Below, piece by piece: positions 1 to 6,504 of a stretch of DNA of 39,835 bases. The stretch's first letter is position 1. Each line of letters opens with the position of its first letter. The DNA is from Pseudomonadota bacterium (GTDB lineage: Bacteria > Pseudomonadota > Gammaproteobacteria > Burkholderiales > Rhodocyclaceae), in NCBI GenBank assembly GCA_018262195.1, contig JAGTRS010000037.1, positions 1 through 39,835 of the forward strand, written 5' to 3'. Below the pieces are notes generated by a model. It made no database searches and was not told the origin of the DNA. It saw nothing but the letters and a program-made list of their open reading frames with translations. The position numbers and the translations under genes were made by a program.

Positions 1-77
1 ACGGGGCAATCTACCCGTGCCGCTGCGTTACCCAGCGCGGCGCTTAATAGCCCGTCCTTACGGACAACCGCAAACCA
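1..77. other. Left edge, no feature assigned
   Basis: This is the stretch beyond the stop codon of the LON-domain gene. It contains a small GTCC/GGAC inverted repeat around 53-64 but no U-tract, so it is not a convincing terminator. A short reading frame can be traced in several frames, but it runs off the window edge and nothing recognisable is encoded. Confidence 0.3.
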
Positions 78-710
78 TCAACCAAGTAGCTTCCGTTGAG
101 TTAGATATTTCTCAAGTATTTCGAGTCTTGCCACCGGGTCGTCGAGTTCCAGCAGCTTCTGTTTGGCGAGATTCTGGATGGGCAAGACTTCGGTAATCCG
201 ATAGCCCACCCATTCTGCTTCATCGTAGCGATGCGGTTCGGGCATGCGTTCTTTGCCGAGGTCGCTGACGATGCGGCGGAGCAGGGGAACGAGGCGTTCG
301 CGTTCTGGCGGTAGTGGTGTCGGGCCGGTTTCGGCCAGCAGTTCTACGTTTGCTTCGAGCAGGTTGCCCGGTCCGACGGTGCTTTCGATAATCCGGAAAC
401 GGCGACCACCCTGAGCGGTGATCATCAGGATGCCAAGTTGCTCCATCTCCCAGTTGCTGATCGTGGCGAGAGTGCCGATGGGGTGTGGAACGGCCGTCTC
501 ACCGACTTCGCTGCCTTTCTCGATCAGACAGATACCGAAAGGCGTGTTGTCCTTCATGCAGGCCGCAGCCATGTCGAGGTAGCGCTGTTCGAAGATTTTC
601 AGTGGCAGCATGCTACCGGGGAAAAGCACCGTGCTGAGCGGGAAGAGGGGGATGCGCAGCGTCTCGACGGCATTGCCGGATGGGGAGCGGATAAAGTCAA
701 ACCAGCCCAT
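78..710 (-). CDS. LON peptidase substrate-binding domain protein
   Basis: This 210-aa protein consists almost entirely of a Lon N-terminal (LON substrate-binding) domain. It starts with the typical pattern RIPLFPLSTVLFPGSMLPLK near residues 19-38, followed by FEQRYLDM. The AAA+ and protease domains of Lon itself are absent, so it is a stand-alone LON-domain protein and not a protease. Such proteins are common in proteobacteria; a role in protein binding or quality control is assumed but not established. It is the last gene of a minus-strand run. Its ATG lies one base after the TGA of ubiX, which suggests translational coupling. The ubiX linkage probably reflects co-transcription only; nothing in the sequence ties it to ubiquinone synthesis. 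Confidence 0.85.
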   Translation of the reverse strand: MGWFDFIRSPSGNAVETLRIPLFPLSTVLFPGSMLPLKIFEQRYLDMAAACMKDNTPFGICLIEKGSEVGETAVPHPIGTLATISNWEMEQLGILMITAQGGRRFRIIESTVGPGNLLEANVELLAETGPTPLPPERERLVPLLRRIVSDLGKERMPEPHRYDEAEWVGYRITEVLPIQNLAKQKLLELDDPVARLEILEKYLTQRKLLG

Positions 711-711
711 C

Positions 712-1323
712 TCAGCGCGCCTCGCCCCAGCGTTGCATCAGCGTGTGCGTTACGCCGACCTGGTCGAGCACGCGTGCGACAACGAAATCGATGATGTCCT
801 GCACGCTCTGCGGGTGATGATAGAAACCCGGGCTGGGGGGCAGGATGACGGCACCGGCGCGGGACAGGCGCAGCATGTTTTCAAGATGGATGGCCGAGAA
901 CGGCGTTTCACGTGGGACGAGTACCAGTTTTCGGCCTTCTTTAATCACGACATCGGCGGCGCGCTCTATCAGGTTGTCGGCCAGTCCCTGGGCGATGGCT
1001 GCCAGCGTGCCCATCGTGCAGGGGCAGATGATCATGGCGTCCGGCGGGTTGGAGCCAGAAGCGACCGGGGCGAACCATTCTTCACGGCCATAAACGGAGA
1101 GATTTTCCGAGGTGGCTGTGGGGTATCGGGTGAGCAGGGCAGCTTTGGCGTCCGCCGGGCGTGACGGTAGCTCGAAATCCATTTCCTGCTTGGCGACGAT
1201 CTGTGAGGCCTGCGAGTAGAGCAGTTGCACCTTGCAACCCGCCGCGAGCAGGCATTCAAGCAAGCGCAGGCCGTAGGGCATCCCGGAGGCGCCCGTCAGC
1301 GCGAGGCAAATCGTTTTAGACAT
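712..1323 (-). CDS. ubiX: Flavin prenyltransferase UbiX
   Basis: This 203-aa protein is a flavin prenyltransferase. It attaches a dimethylallyl group to FMN to make prenylated FMN, the cofactor of the UbiD decarboxylase in ubiquinone synthesis. The N-terminus has the family signature ALTGASGMPYGLRLLE (residues 8-23). Further on come the active-site stretch MIICPCTMGTLAAIAQGLADN, the KEGRKLVLVPRETPFS motif and the LSRAGAVILPPSPGFY motif, all diagnostic of UbiX. Length is normal for the family. The start overlaps the end of the upstream Gx-family transporter gene by 8 bases. No ubiD is in the window. The cytosolic soluble location is inferred from the family. Confidence 0.95.
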   Translation of the reverse strand: MSKTICLALTGASGMPYGLRLLECLLAAGCKVQLLYSQASQIVAKQEMDFELPSRPADAKAALLTRYPTATSENLSVYGREEWFAPVASGSNPPDAMIICPCTMGTLAAIAQGLADNLIERAADVVIKEGRKLVLVPRETPFSAIHLENMLRLSRAGAVILPPSPGFYHHPQSVQDIIDFVVARVLDQVGVTHTLMQRWGEAR

Positions 1324-1852
1324 TGGAGGTTTCCGATGGCGCAGGTTCAGCCAGCAGTTTAGCCGCGATCAGGCCATTGATGGTGCCGAAGACCAATGCC
1401 GCAGCGGCAAAAACCGGTGTGAGTAGAAAGACGCCATCATGCGGGATCAGCCATAGCCTGGCCAGTAGCAACTGGCCGCCAATGTGGGCAAAGGCAGCGA
1501 GAATGGACAGGGAGACCGGGCCGAACCAGCGCTGTGGCAGATGGCGGGCGAGACCAAGGGTGAGCAGGCTGAGTGTGGTGCCGGTCAGCGATAGAAAGAA
1601 GCCGGGGGCAAGGAAGTAGCCAAGCAACAGACTGCCAGCCAGCACACGCAGGCAGCTGACCCAGACGGCGGTTGCCCAGCCGTAGCGCGCGAGAACGACC
1701 AAGGTGACGATATTGGCCAGCCCTGGCTTGACGCCAGGCAGCGGCGACGGGATGGCTGCGTCGACCAGCGAAAGACCAACGGCGGCCGTGGCCAGCCAGG
1801 CGACGCGGCGGTCTTCGGCGGTAACGACGAGTTCAGTAACTGATCGAGTCAT
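1316..1852 (-). CDS. Gx transporter family membrane protein
   Basis: This 178-aa protein is very hydrophobic with about five membrane segments. It matches the family historically called heptaprenyl diphosphate synthase component I, now Gx transporter. The conserved stretch PLPGVKPGLANIVTLVVLARYGW (roughly residues 38-60) is the family hallmark. The substrate is not known. In other bacteria this family is found next to NusG-domain-II proteins, and the same pair is seen here: the two genes overlap by 20 bases. The old name implying isoprenoid synthesis should not be taken literally. The start codon sits inside the end of the NusG-II gene, which supports translational coupling. Confidence 0.8.
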   Translation of the reverse strand: MTRSVTELVVTAEDRRVAWLATAAVGLSLVDAAIPSPLPGVKPGLANIVTLVVLARYGWATAVWVSCLRVLAGSLLLGYFLAPGFFLSLTGTTLSLLTLGLARHLPQRWFGPVSLSILAAFAHIGGQLLLARLWLIPHDGVFLLTPVFAAAALVFGTINGLIAAKLLAEPAPSETSNV

Positions 1853-2210
1853 AGACCTTGGTTCGCCCCATGATCTGGAGACTGACCCGGTTAGGTGCGC
1901 AGATGGCGATTTCGCCGGGATGCATCAGCCAGCCCTGTTTCACGCAGTACTGGCGCGGGCTGGGATCGGACACGATGCGGGCGCGTCCCGGCTCGACGGC
2001 AACCAGCGTCGTGCCAAGCGGACCGCTGACTGCATACTGTTTGCGCGCCTTGAGGTCGACCTCGGCAAAAACGCGCCCCTCTTGGCGGATGATGGCGCGG
2101 TCTGCCATTCCGCCTTGCCAGAACATCGGAACACTGCCGCCGACCAGTATGGCGCTGCCGAGAATGACCAGCCAGTCACCCGGCCGAATCAGGGTCAGCC
2201 AGGGTTTCAA
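1833..2210 (-). CDS. NusG domain II-containing protein
   Basis: This 125-aa protein has an N-terminal membrane segment (about residues 12-30, WLVILGSAILVGGSVPMFW) followed by a small beta-rich domain. The domain ends in SPRQYCVKQGWLMHPGEIAICAPNRVSLQI, typical of NusG-domain-II proteins that are anchored outside the membrane and unrelated in role to the transcription factor NusG. Function is unknown. Translation appears to start at TTG (2210-2208), overlapping the TGA of rapZ. No clear Shine-Dalgarno site precedes it, so expression probably depends on coupling to rapZ. It is paired with the Gx-family transporter as in many genomes. Confidence 0.75.
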   Translation of the reverse strand: MKPWLTLIRPGDWLVILGSAILVGGSVPMFWQGGMADRAIIRQEGRVFAEVDLKARKQYAVSGPLGTTLVAVEPGRARIVSDPSPRQYCVKQGWLMHPGEIAICAPNRVSLQIMGRTKVYDSISY

Positions 2211-3052
2211 GTGCCGGCCAGCGTGCGGTGCCTGACCAGCACACGGGCCCGATTGGAAAATTCTTCAGCTAGCCACTCGGCAATATAAACGGAGCGGTGC
2301 TGTCCGCCGGTACAGCCAATGGCGACGGTCAGGTAATTTCGATTGTCGCGGATGTAGCAGGGCAGCCAGGTGGCGACGAAGCGGGCGATGTCATCACGCA
2401 TGCGACAGACTTCTTCCTCGGCTTCAAGAAAATCGATGATTGGCTTGTCCTTCCCATTGAACGGCCGAAGCTCGGGGTCATAGTGTGGGTTGGGCAGGCA
2501 GCGGACGTCGAAGACAAGATCGGCATCAAGAGGGAGGCCATACTTGAAGCCGAAGGATTCGAACATCAGGGTCAGGCCTTGCCCAGGCTCCGCTTCGACG
2601 AATTGGCGGACCCATTCGCGTAGCGCATTGGCCTTCATGCCACTGGTATCGATCCGATGGCCGAGGTCAGAAATCGGATCGAGAAGGGCGCGCTCAGCCC
2701 GGATGGCTTCTTCCAGCGTCTGGCCAGCAGTAGCCAATGGGTGGCGTCGGCGGGATTCAGAATAACGCTTGAGCAGGGTTTCCTCGTGGGAGAAGAGGAA
2801 CAGGAATGTCAGGTTGATCCCCGACCTTCTTAACTTGTCCAGCTTGCCCGGGAGCAGATCGATACCGTGGCCGGAACGTGCATCGATGGCAACTGCCACT
2901 TTCTGGACATGCTCTTCCTTCAGCATCCCGATGAGTACGGTCAGCATGACGACCGGAAGGTTGTCTACGCAGTAATACCCTGAATCTTCCAGCAGATTCA
3001 GCGCGACGGATTTGCCGGAGCCGGACAGGCCGCTAATCAGAATGAGTTCCAT
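2207..3052 (-). CDS. rapZ: RNase adapter protein RapZ (P-loop)
   Basis: This 281-aa protein is RapZ (YvcJ/YhbJ family). In enterobacteria RapZ binds small RNAs and controls glucosamine-6-phosphate synthase. It has the Walker A motif GLSGSGKS at residues 8-15, the motif YYCVDNLP, the FGFKYGLPLDADLVFDVRCLPNP signature in the middle and the C-terminal motif IGCTGGQHRSVYIAE. The same frame stays open upstream to 3844, but that part is antisense to the M20 hydrolase; I chose the ATG at 3052 because the protein then begins two residues before the first beta strand, as in homologues. An ATG four codons earlier is possible. The usual neighbours ptsN and hprK are not in the window. It heads the minus-strand run to 78. 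Confidence 0.93.
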   Translation of the reverse strand: MELILISGLSGSGKSVALNLLEDSGYYCVDNLPVVMLTVLIGMLKEEHVQKVAVAIDARSGHGIDLLPGKLDKLRRSGINLTFLFLFSHEETLLKRYSESRRRHPLATAGQTLEEAIRAERALLDPISDLGHRIDTSGMKANALREWVRQFVEAEPGQGLTLMFESFGFKYGLPLDADLVFDVRCLPNPHYDPELRPFNGKDKPIIDFLEAEEEVCRMRDDIARFVATWLPCYIRDNRNYLTVAIGCTGGQHRSVYIAEWLAEEFSNRARVLVRHRTLAGT

Positions 3053-3121
3053 GAAGCGGAGCATAATCAAGGCAGCGTCCGGTATCAACCCGCGGCATAA
3101 TATAAAAAACAGGAGACCAAC

Positions 3122-4291
3122 ATGCCCCCGACACTTCCCTTGCTCGATCTGCCTTTTCTGGCCGAACTGACGGCCCTCCGGCGTGATATTCATGCCCATC
3201 CGGAACTGGCCTTCGACGAGAAGCGGACGGCCGATATCGTGGCACGCGAACTTGAGCGTTACGGCCTGGAAGTGCATCGCGGTATCGCCAAAACGGGTGT
3301 CGTTGGTGTGTTGCGGGCCGGCACGTCGCAGCGCATGATTGGTCTGCGCGCCGACATGGATGCGCTGCCGCTGGCCGAAATGAATGAGTTCCCGCATCAC
3401 TCCAGACACCAGGGAAAGATGCACGCCTGTGGCCATGACGGTCACACGGCGATCTTGCTCGGCGCCGCCCGTTATCTGGCGGAAAACCCGGATTTCGATG
3501 GCATTGCCGTCTTCATATTCCAGCCGGCCGAGGAGTCGGAAGGCGGGGCAGCGGTGATGATCGAGGATGGCCTGTTCGAGCGCTTCCCGGTCGAGGCGGT
3601 GTTTGGCTTGCACAACTGGCCGGGCATTCCGGTTGGTGAAATGATGGCCATGCCGGGGCCGGTGATGGCCGGGACCTGCGCCTTCGAAATTTTCGTGCGC
3701 GGCCATGGCTGCCATGCGGCGATGCCGCATCAGGGTGTCGATTCCATCGTCGCCGGGGCGCAACTGGTGCAGGCGCTGCAGACGGTGGTGGCCAGGACCC
3801 TGCATCCGTGCGAGTCGGCGGTGGTCAGTGTGACGCAATTTCATGCTGGCGAGGCGTGGAACATCATCCCTGAGGAAGTGGTGCTGCGCGGTACGATCCG
3901 CACCTTCAAGCCCGAGGTGCAGGAGTCCGTCGAGCGGGCCATCGAGCGCTTATGCAGTGGTATCGCAGCGGCCAACGGGGCGCAGATCAGTGTCCGTTTT
4001 GATCATCGCTACCCGCCGACAGTGAATAGCGTGGCCGAGGCGAAGTTCTGTCAGCAGGTCGCGGCAGAAGTGTTTGGCAATGAGCGGGTGCTTACTGACA
4101 TCCTGCCGTCGATGGGGGCTGAGGATTTTGCCTACATGCTGAACGAAAAACCGGGCTGCTACGTCTGGCTTGGCAACGGCCCGGGCACCGGCGGGTGTAC
4201 GCTGCACAACCCGCACTATGATTTCAACGACGAATTGCTGACACTGGGCGCCAGCTACTGGGTGAATCTGGTTCGGTCTTGGTTACGCTGA
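3122..4291 (+). CDS. M20 family amidohydrolase (hippurate hydrolase-like)
   Basis: This 389-aa protein is a metal-dependent M20D amidohydrolase of the hippurate hydrolase / N-acyl amino acid amidohydrolase group. It has the N-terminal RRDIHAHPELAFDE motif (residues 20-33), the metal-binding segment MHACGHDGHTAILLG near 100-114, FQPAEESEGGA, LHNWPGIPVG, and the late SMGAEDFAYM. A ribosome site (AGGAGA) sits 5 bases before the ATG. It is divergent from rapZ with a 69-base gap. Members cleave acyl groups from amino acids; the exact substrate cannot be read from sequence. A release of nitrogen compounds would fit the neighbouring guanidine operon, but this is only positional. Confidence 0.88.
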   Translation: MPPTLPLLDLPFLAELTALRRDIHAHPELAFDEKRTADIVARELERYGLEVHRGIAKTGVVGVLRAGTSQRMIGLRADMDALPLAEMNEFPHHSRHQGKMHACGHDGHTAILLGAARYLAENPDFDGIAVFIFQPAEESEGGAAVMIEDGLFERFPVEAVFGLHNWPGIPVGEMMAMPGPVMAGTCAFEIFVRGHGCHAAMPHQGVDSIVAGAQLVQALQTVVARTLHPCESAVVSVTQFHAGEAWNIIPEEVVLRGTIRTFKPEVQESVERAIERLCSGIAAANGAQISVRFDHRYPPTVNSVAEAKFCQQVAAEVFGNERVLTDILPSMGAEDFAYMLNEKPGCYVWLGNGPGTGGCTLHNPHYDFNDELLTLGASYWVNLVRSWLR

Positions 4292-4408
4292 TTTCAGCGG
4301 ATAGCGGTTTTTGTTCCTGGTGGATGAATCCAGGCGAGGCATGGTGTCGAGATGCCTCAGGCTCATGGCGCGCAGGAATCCCTGCAGCAGGCTGAGAACG
4401 AATTTCAT
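4283..4408 (-). CDS. Small 41-aa ORF behind a sigma-54-like promoter
   Basis: This 41-codon ORF begins MKFVLSLLQGFLRAM and ends in a basic tail (RNKNRYPLKSA). I do not recognise it. Support comes from its surroundings: a GGAG ribosome site lies 6 bases before the ATG, and a -24/-12 element lies just upstream (4442-4457), predicting a leader of about 23 bases. The first 15 residues are amphipathic or weakly hydrophobic; the rest is polar and positively charged. Its stop codon overlaps the last codons of the M20 hydrolase on the other strand. It could be a small regulatory protein made under nitrogen limitation, or the transcript itself may be the functional product as a small RNA. Both are inference. 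Confidence 0.42.
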   Translation of the reverse strand: MKFVLSLLQGFLRAMSLRHLDTMPRLDSSTRNKNRYPLKSA

Positions 4409-4441
4409 GTCTGGCTCCAGTGACTGGTGACAACTGGTTTG

Positions 4442-4457
4442 AGCAATATTCATACCG
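4442..4457 (-). promoter_or_regulatory. Candidate sigma-54 promoter, leftward
   Basis: On the minus strand the element reads CGGTATGAATATTGCT. The GG and GC pairs are separated by exactly 10 bases and the -12 half is a perfect TTGCT. The -24 half deviates from TGGCAC at three positions. It points at the 41-codon ORF, with a predicted start near 4431. The NtrC-like site at 4552-4568 is centred about 130 bases upstream. Confidence 0.5.
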
Positions 4458-4551
4458 TGTTTTGGTGAAATGGTGTGTTTGCCGAGACGGCGTTGGCGAG
4501 GCCGGTTCGGGTTCTTGTCTGTTTACGTTCAGGCATTCGTGGATGTTTTAG

Positions 4552-4568
4552 AGCACGGTTTTGGTGCG
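4552..4568. promoter_or_regulatory. NtrC-like enhancer site
   Basis: The sequence AGCACGGTTTTGGTGCG has the GCAC-N7-GTGC layout of NtrC sites (17 bp). A third half-site, CGCACC, lies at 4582-4587 and forms an inverted repeat with GGTGCG at 4563-4568. The site sits between two divergent sigma-54-like promoters, about 130 bases from the leftward and about 150 bases from the rightward start, a normal enhancer distance for both. Protein identity is inferred from the consensus. Confidence 0.55.
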
Positions 4569-4683
4569 TTGATGGCTAATGCGCACCGTGACGTAGCGTC
4601 GATTCCGTCAAGCCGGGCTCTCACCTACGGCTAGATACCTTGATTGGTCGATTCTGTGGGCGGTCCAGGTTTTGTCTTCTGCC

Positions 4684-4699
4684 TGGAACGCTCTTTGCT
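4684..4699 (+). promoter_or_regulatory. Sigma-54 promoter of the guanidine operon
   Basis: TGGAACGCTCTTTGCT matches the TGGCAC-N5-TTGCW consensus with a single mismatch (C to A) and the required GG-N10-GC spacing. Transcription would start near 4711, about 37 bases before the guanidine-I riboswitch. This makes the operon doubly controlled: initiation by nitrogen status through RpoN and an activator such as NtrC, and elongation or translation by guanidine. Confidence 0.75.
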
Positions 4700-4747
4700 A
4701 TTTCTGAATCGAGAGGTGCGGATGAATCATTTGTTCGCTTCTTTAAT

Positions 4748-4863
4748 GGGCGGCTAGGGTTCCGGTTTCGTCAGGAATGTCTGGTCCGAGAGCTGCCGGT
4801 TCTGCTGTCGTGATCTGTCACGACCTGGCAGGGCTCCACGGAGGGATAAAAGCCCGGGAGGAT
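4748..4863 (+). promoter_or_regulatory. Guanidine-I (ykkC) riboswitch
   Basis: The RNA carries the conserved ykkC blocks in order: CTAGGGTTCCGG at 4754-4765, CTGGTCCGAGAG at 4781-4792 and ACGGAGGGATAAAAGCCCGG near 4838-4857. Helix P1 is formed by GGCGGCT (4748-4754) with AGCTGCC (4790-4797 region), and a variable hairpin has the stem GTCGTGA/TCACGAC. Guanidine-I riboswitches are ON switches for guanidine detoxification or use. The genes that follow are exactly the carboxylase set expected for this class. No U-rich terminator follows; a CGCTT/AAGCG hairpin at 4864-4878 may take part in the switch. Confidence 0.95.
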
Positions 4864-4911
4864 CGCTTATTGAAGCGCCCTCTCGTGTCGCAACCCTAAC
4901 TGGAGACCGTC

Positions 4912-4986
4912 ATGATCCTCTTTCCAAAACACTGTGCGCCGGCAGGCAAGTCGATGCCGTGTGTCTTCCCGTTTCTTGCCGGGTGA
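4912..4986 (+). CDS. Possible 24-aa leader peptide
   Basis: Between the riboswitch and the first DUF1989 gene is a 24-codon ORF starting with MILFPKHCAP, with a better ribosome site (CTGGAG, 7 bases before the ATG) than the DUF1989 gene itself. Its TGA at 4984-4986 lies 4 bases before the likely DUF1989 start at 4991, so ribosomes finishing the leader could re-initiate. It contains two Cys and four Pro and no run of a single amino acid, so it does not look like a classical attenuator peptide. It may be chance; the spacing and ribosome site are the only support. Confidence 0.35.
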   Translation: MILFPKHCAPAGKSMPCVFPFLAG

Positions 4987-4990
4987 AGCC

Positions 4991-5764
4991 ATGGTCAATT
5001 CACCTGTCGATATCGATACCCGCTGGCAACAGTTCGCACCGGACCTTGATCCGGCGAAGGTGCTCTTCTCCGATGTGATTCCCGGGGGTTGCCATTGGTC
5101 CTGGCGCTTGCCGCGCGGTACGGCCTTGCATCTGACGGCGCTGCAGCCCGGGGCCAATCTGTCGCTGGTGCTGTATGCCGCCCAAGAAAAGCTCGAGCGC
5201 TACAATATGCCGGACTCCCTGAAAGCGCAGCACACGGCCCATTTCACGCGAGGCCACGTCTTGATGAGCGACATGGGTCGCTCGATGGCCTCGATCATCG
5301 GCGACAGCCTGGGCTGGCACGATCCGCTCGGTCTCCTGCTCGATTCGGTGCGGATGCACGAGAAATACGGGGTCCATGACTACCAGACCTTCCGCAACGG
5401 CATGTATCGATCTGGGCGAGATGGACTGCTGATCGAGATCGGCAAGTACGGGCTTTGCCGCCGCGACCTGGTCGCCCCGGTCAATTTCTTCTCCAAGGTC
5501 ACCGTCGACGAAGACGGTCGCTTCCAGTACGTGCCGGACCACGCTTCGGCTGGCGCATCGGTCGATCTGCGGCTCGACATGGATGTGATCGTCGCCGTGT
5601 CGGCCGCGCCGCACCCGCTGGATCCCCGCCCCGAGTATGCCCCGTCACCAGTGGGTGTGGCGGCCTGGCGCTGTGGTGCGGCACCCGCCGACGATTATTG
5701 CCGCGCCTTCCGCCCGGAAAACGCCCGTGCCTTGCATAACAGCGATCTGCAATACCTGGTTTGA
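4991..5764 (+). CDS. DUF1989 protein, urea carboxylase-associated protein 2 (carboxyguanidine deiminase subunit)
   Basis: This 257-aa DUF1989 protein is of the type called urea carboxylase-associated protein 2 (UAAP2). Together with its partner (next gene) this family is known to form the carboxyguanidine deiminase, which turns carboxyguanidine into allophanate and ammonia. Recognisable features are the start of the domain at IPGGCHWSWRLPRGTALHL (30-48), the segment GDSLGWHDPLGLLLDS (104-119) with the conserved His-Asp at 110-111, and PVNFFSKVTVDEDG. The partner has Cys at two positions where this one has Ser and Leu, so the two subunits are not equivalent. I chose the ATG at 4991 because upstream in-frame codons encode nothing family-like. 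The next gene starts 10 bases after its stop. Confidence 0.88.
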   Translation: MVNSPVDIDTRWQQFAPDLDPAKVLFSDVIPGGCHWSWRLPRGTALHLTALQPGANLSLVLYAAQEKLERYNMPDSLKAQHTAHFTRGHVLMSDMGRSMASIIGDSLGWHDPLGLLLDSVRMHEKYGVHDYQTFRNGMYRSGRDGLLIEIGKYGLCRRDLVAPVNFFSKVTVDEDGRFQYVPDHASAGASVDLRLDMDVIVAVSAAPHPLDPRPEYAPSPVGVAAWRCGAAPADDYCRAFRPENARALHNSDLQYLV

Positions 5765-5774
5765 GGAGCTGCCC

Positions 5775-6428
5775 ATGACCACAACTGCCATTCGCATCCG
5801 GGAAAGCGCACTGCAACCGGAAAACGCCGTCGTCGATACCATCCTGCCCTCCGGCGAGCCGTGGCTGCACGAAGTGAAACGGGGCCAGACCCTGCGTATC
5901 GTTGACCTCGACGGCAATCAGGCCGCCGACGTGATTTTCTACAACCGTCACGATACGGATGAGCATTACAGCGCCACCCAAACCATGTTGCGCCAGGGCG
6001 GCATCTACCTGACGACCGGTTCGGTGCTCTATTCGAACGACGGTAATCCGCTGCTGACCATCGTGGCCGACACCTGCGGCCGCCACGATACGCTGGGCGG
6101 CGCCTGTGCGGCCGAGAGCAACACGGTGCGCTACGCGCTGGCCAAGAAGTTCATGCACAGCTGCCGCGACAACTACATGCTGTGCATACAGGAGTCGGAT
6201 AGCGGTCTCGGCAAGGCCGACCTGGTGCCGAACGTCAATTTCTTCATGAACGTGCCGGTGACGGAAGATGGCCACCTCAAGTTCGACGACGGGGTGTCCG
6301 GGCCGGGCAAGTATGTCGAGCTGCGGGCCGAAATGGACGTCTGGGTCCTGGTTTCAAACTGCCCGCAACTGAACAATCCCTGTAATGCCTACAACCCGAC
6401 CCCCGTTCAGTTCCTGATCTGGGACTGA
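5775..6428 (+). CDS. DUF1989 protein, urea carboxylase-associated protein 1 (carboxyguanidine deiminase subunit)
   Basis: This 217-aa protein is the second DUF1989 subunit (UAAP1). Key features are [20 protein letters not shown] (34-53), the cysteine-bearing motif [13 protein letters not shown] (C101, H104, D105, C111) that probably binds metal or forms the active site, and [13 protein letters not shown]. With the preceding protein it should convert carboxyguanidine to allophanate. A GAGGAG ribosome site precedes the ATG by 7 bases. An upstream in-frame extension to 5637 overlaps the previous gene and is not used. It sits between UAAP2 and the carboxylase, the order typical of ykkC-controlled operons. 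Confidence 0.9.
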   Translation: MTTTAIRIRESALQPENAVVDTILPSGEPWLHEVKRGQTLRIVDLDGNQAADVIFYNRHDTDEHYSATQTMLRQGGIYLTTGSVLYSNDGNPLLTIVADTCGRHDTLGGACAAESNTVRYALAKKFMHSCRDNYMLCIQESDSGLGKADLVPNVNFFMNVPVTEDGHLKFDDGVSGPGKYVELRAEMDVWVLVSNCPQLNNPCNAYNPTPVQFLIWD

Positions 6429-6440
6429 CATCGATACGGG

Positions 6441-6487
6441 CTTCCGGGACGACCCGGAAGGAAAAGAATCAGGCGGGACGACCCGTC
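6441..6487 (+). repeat. Two consecutive hairpins with ACGA loops
   Basis: The 76-base gap between UAAP1 and the carboxylase holds two stem-loops. The first is perfect: CTTCCGGG (6441-6448), loop ACGA, CCCGGAAG. The second is GGCGGG (6472-6477), loop ACGA, CCCGTC with one G-U pair. Both share the core GGGACGACCC. No U-tract follows either, so they are not intrinsic terminators. They may stabilise or process the mRNA and adjust the ratio of small subunits to the very large carboxylase. Confidence 0.6.
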
Positions 6488-6504
6488 AGACGAGAGAAGA
6501 CATC

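Noticed and set aside
3053..3844. In-frame upstream extension of rapZ to a 545-codon frame
   Set aside because: It is antisense to the M20 hydrolase, has no family features, and RapZ homologues begin just before the P-loop.
4286..4310. CGCTG/CAGCG hairpin with a downstream T-run after the M20 hydrolase
   Set aside because: The 5-bp stem is short and the T-run is separated from it by about 8 bases, so a terminator call is not justified.
4224..4433. A 69-codon minus-strand frame
   Set aside because: It overlaps the better supported 41-codon ORF in another frame, lacks a ribosome site and would start almost at the predicted transcript start.
4450..4455. TCATAC, a half-site of the E. coli NikR operator
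   Set aside because: No partner half-site at the required distance; it lies within the sigma-54-like element and is probably chance.
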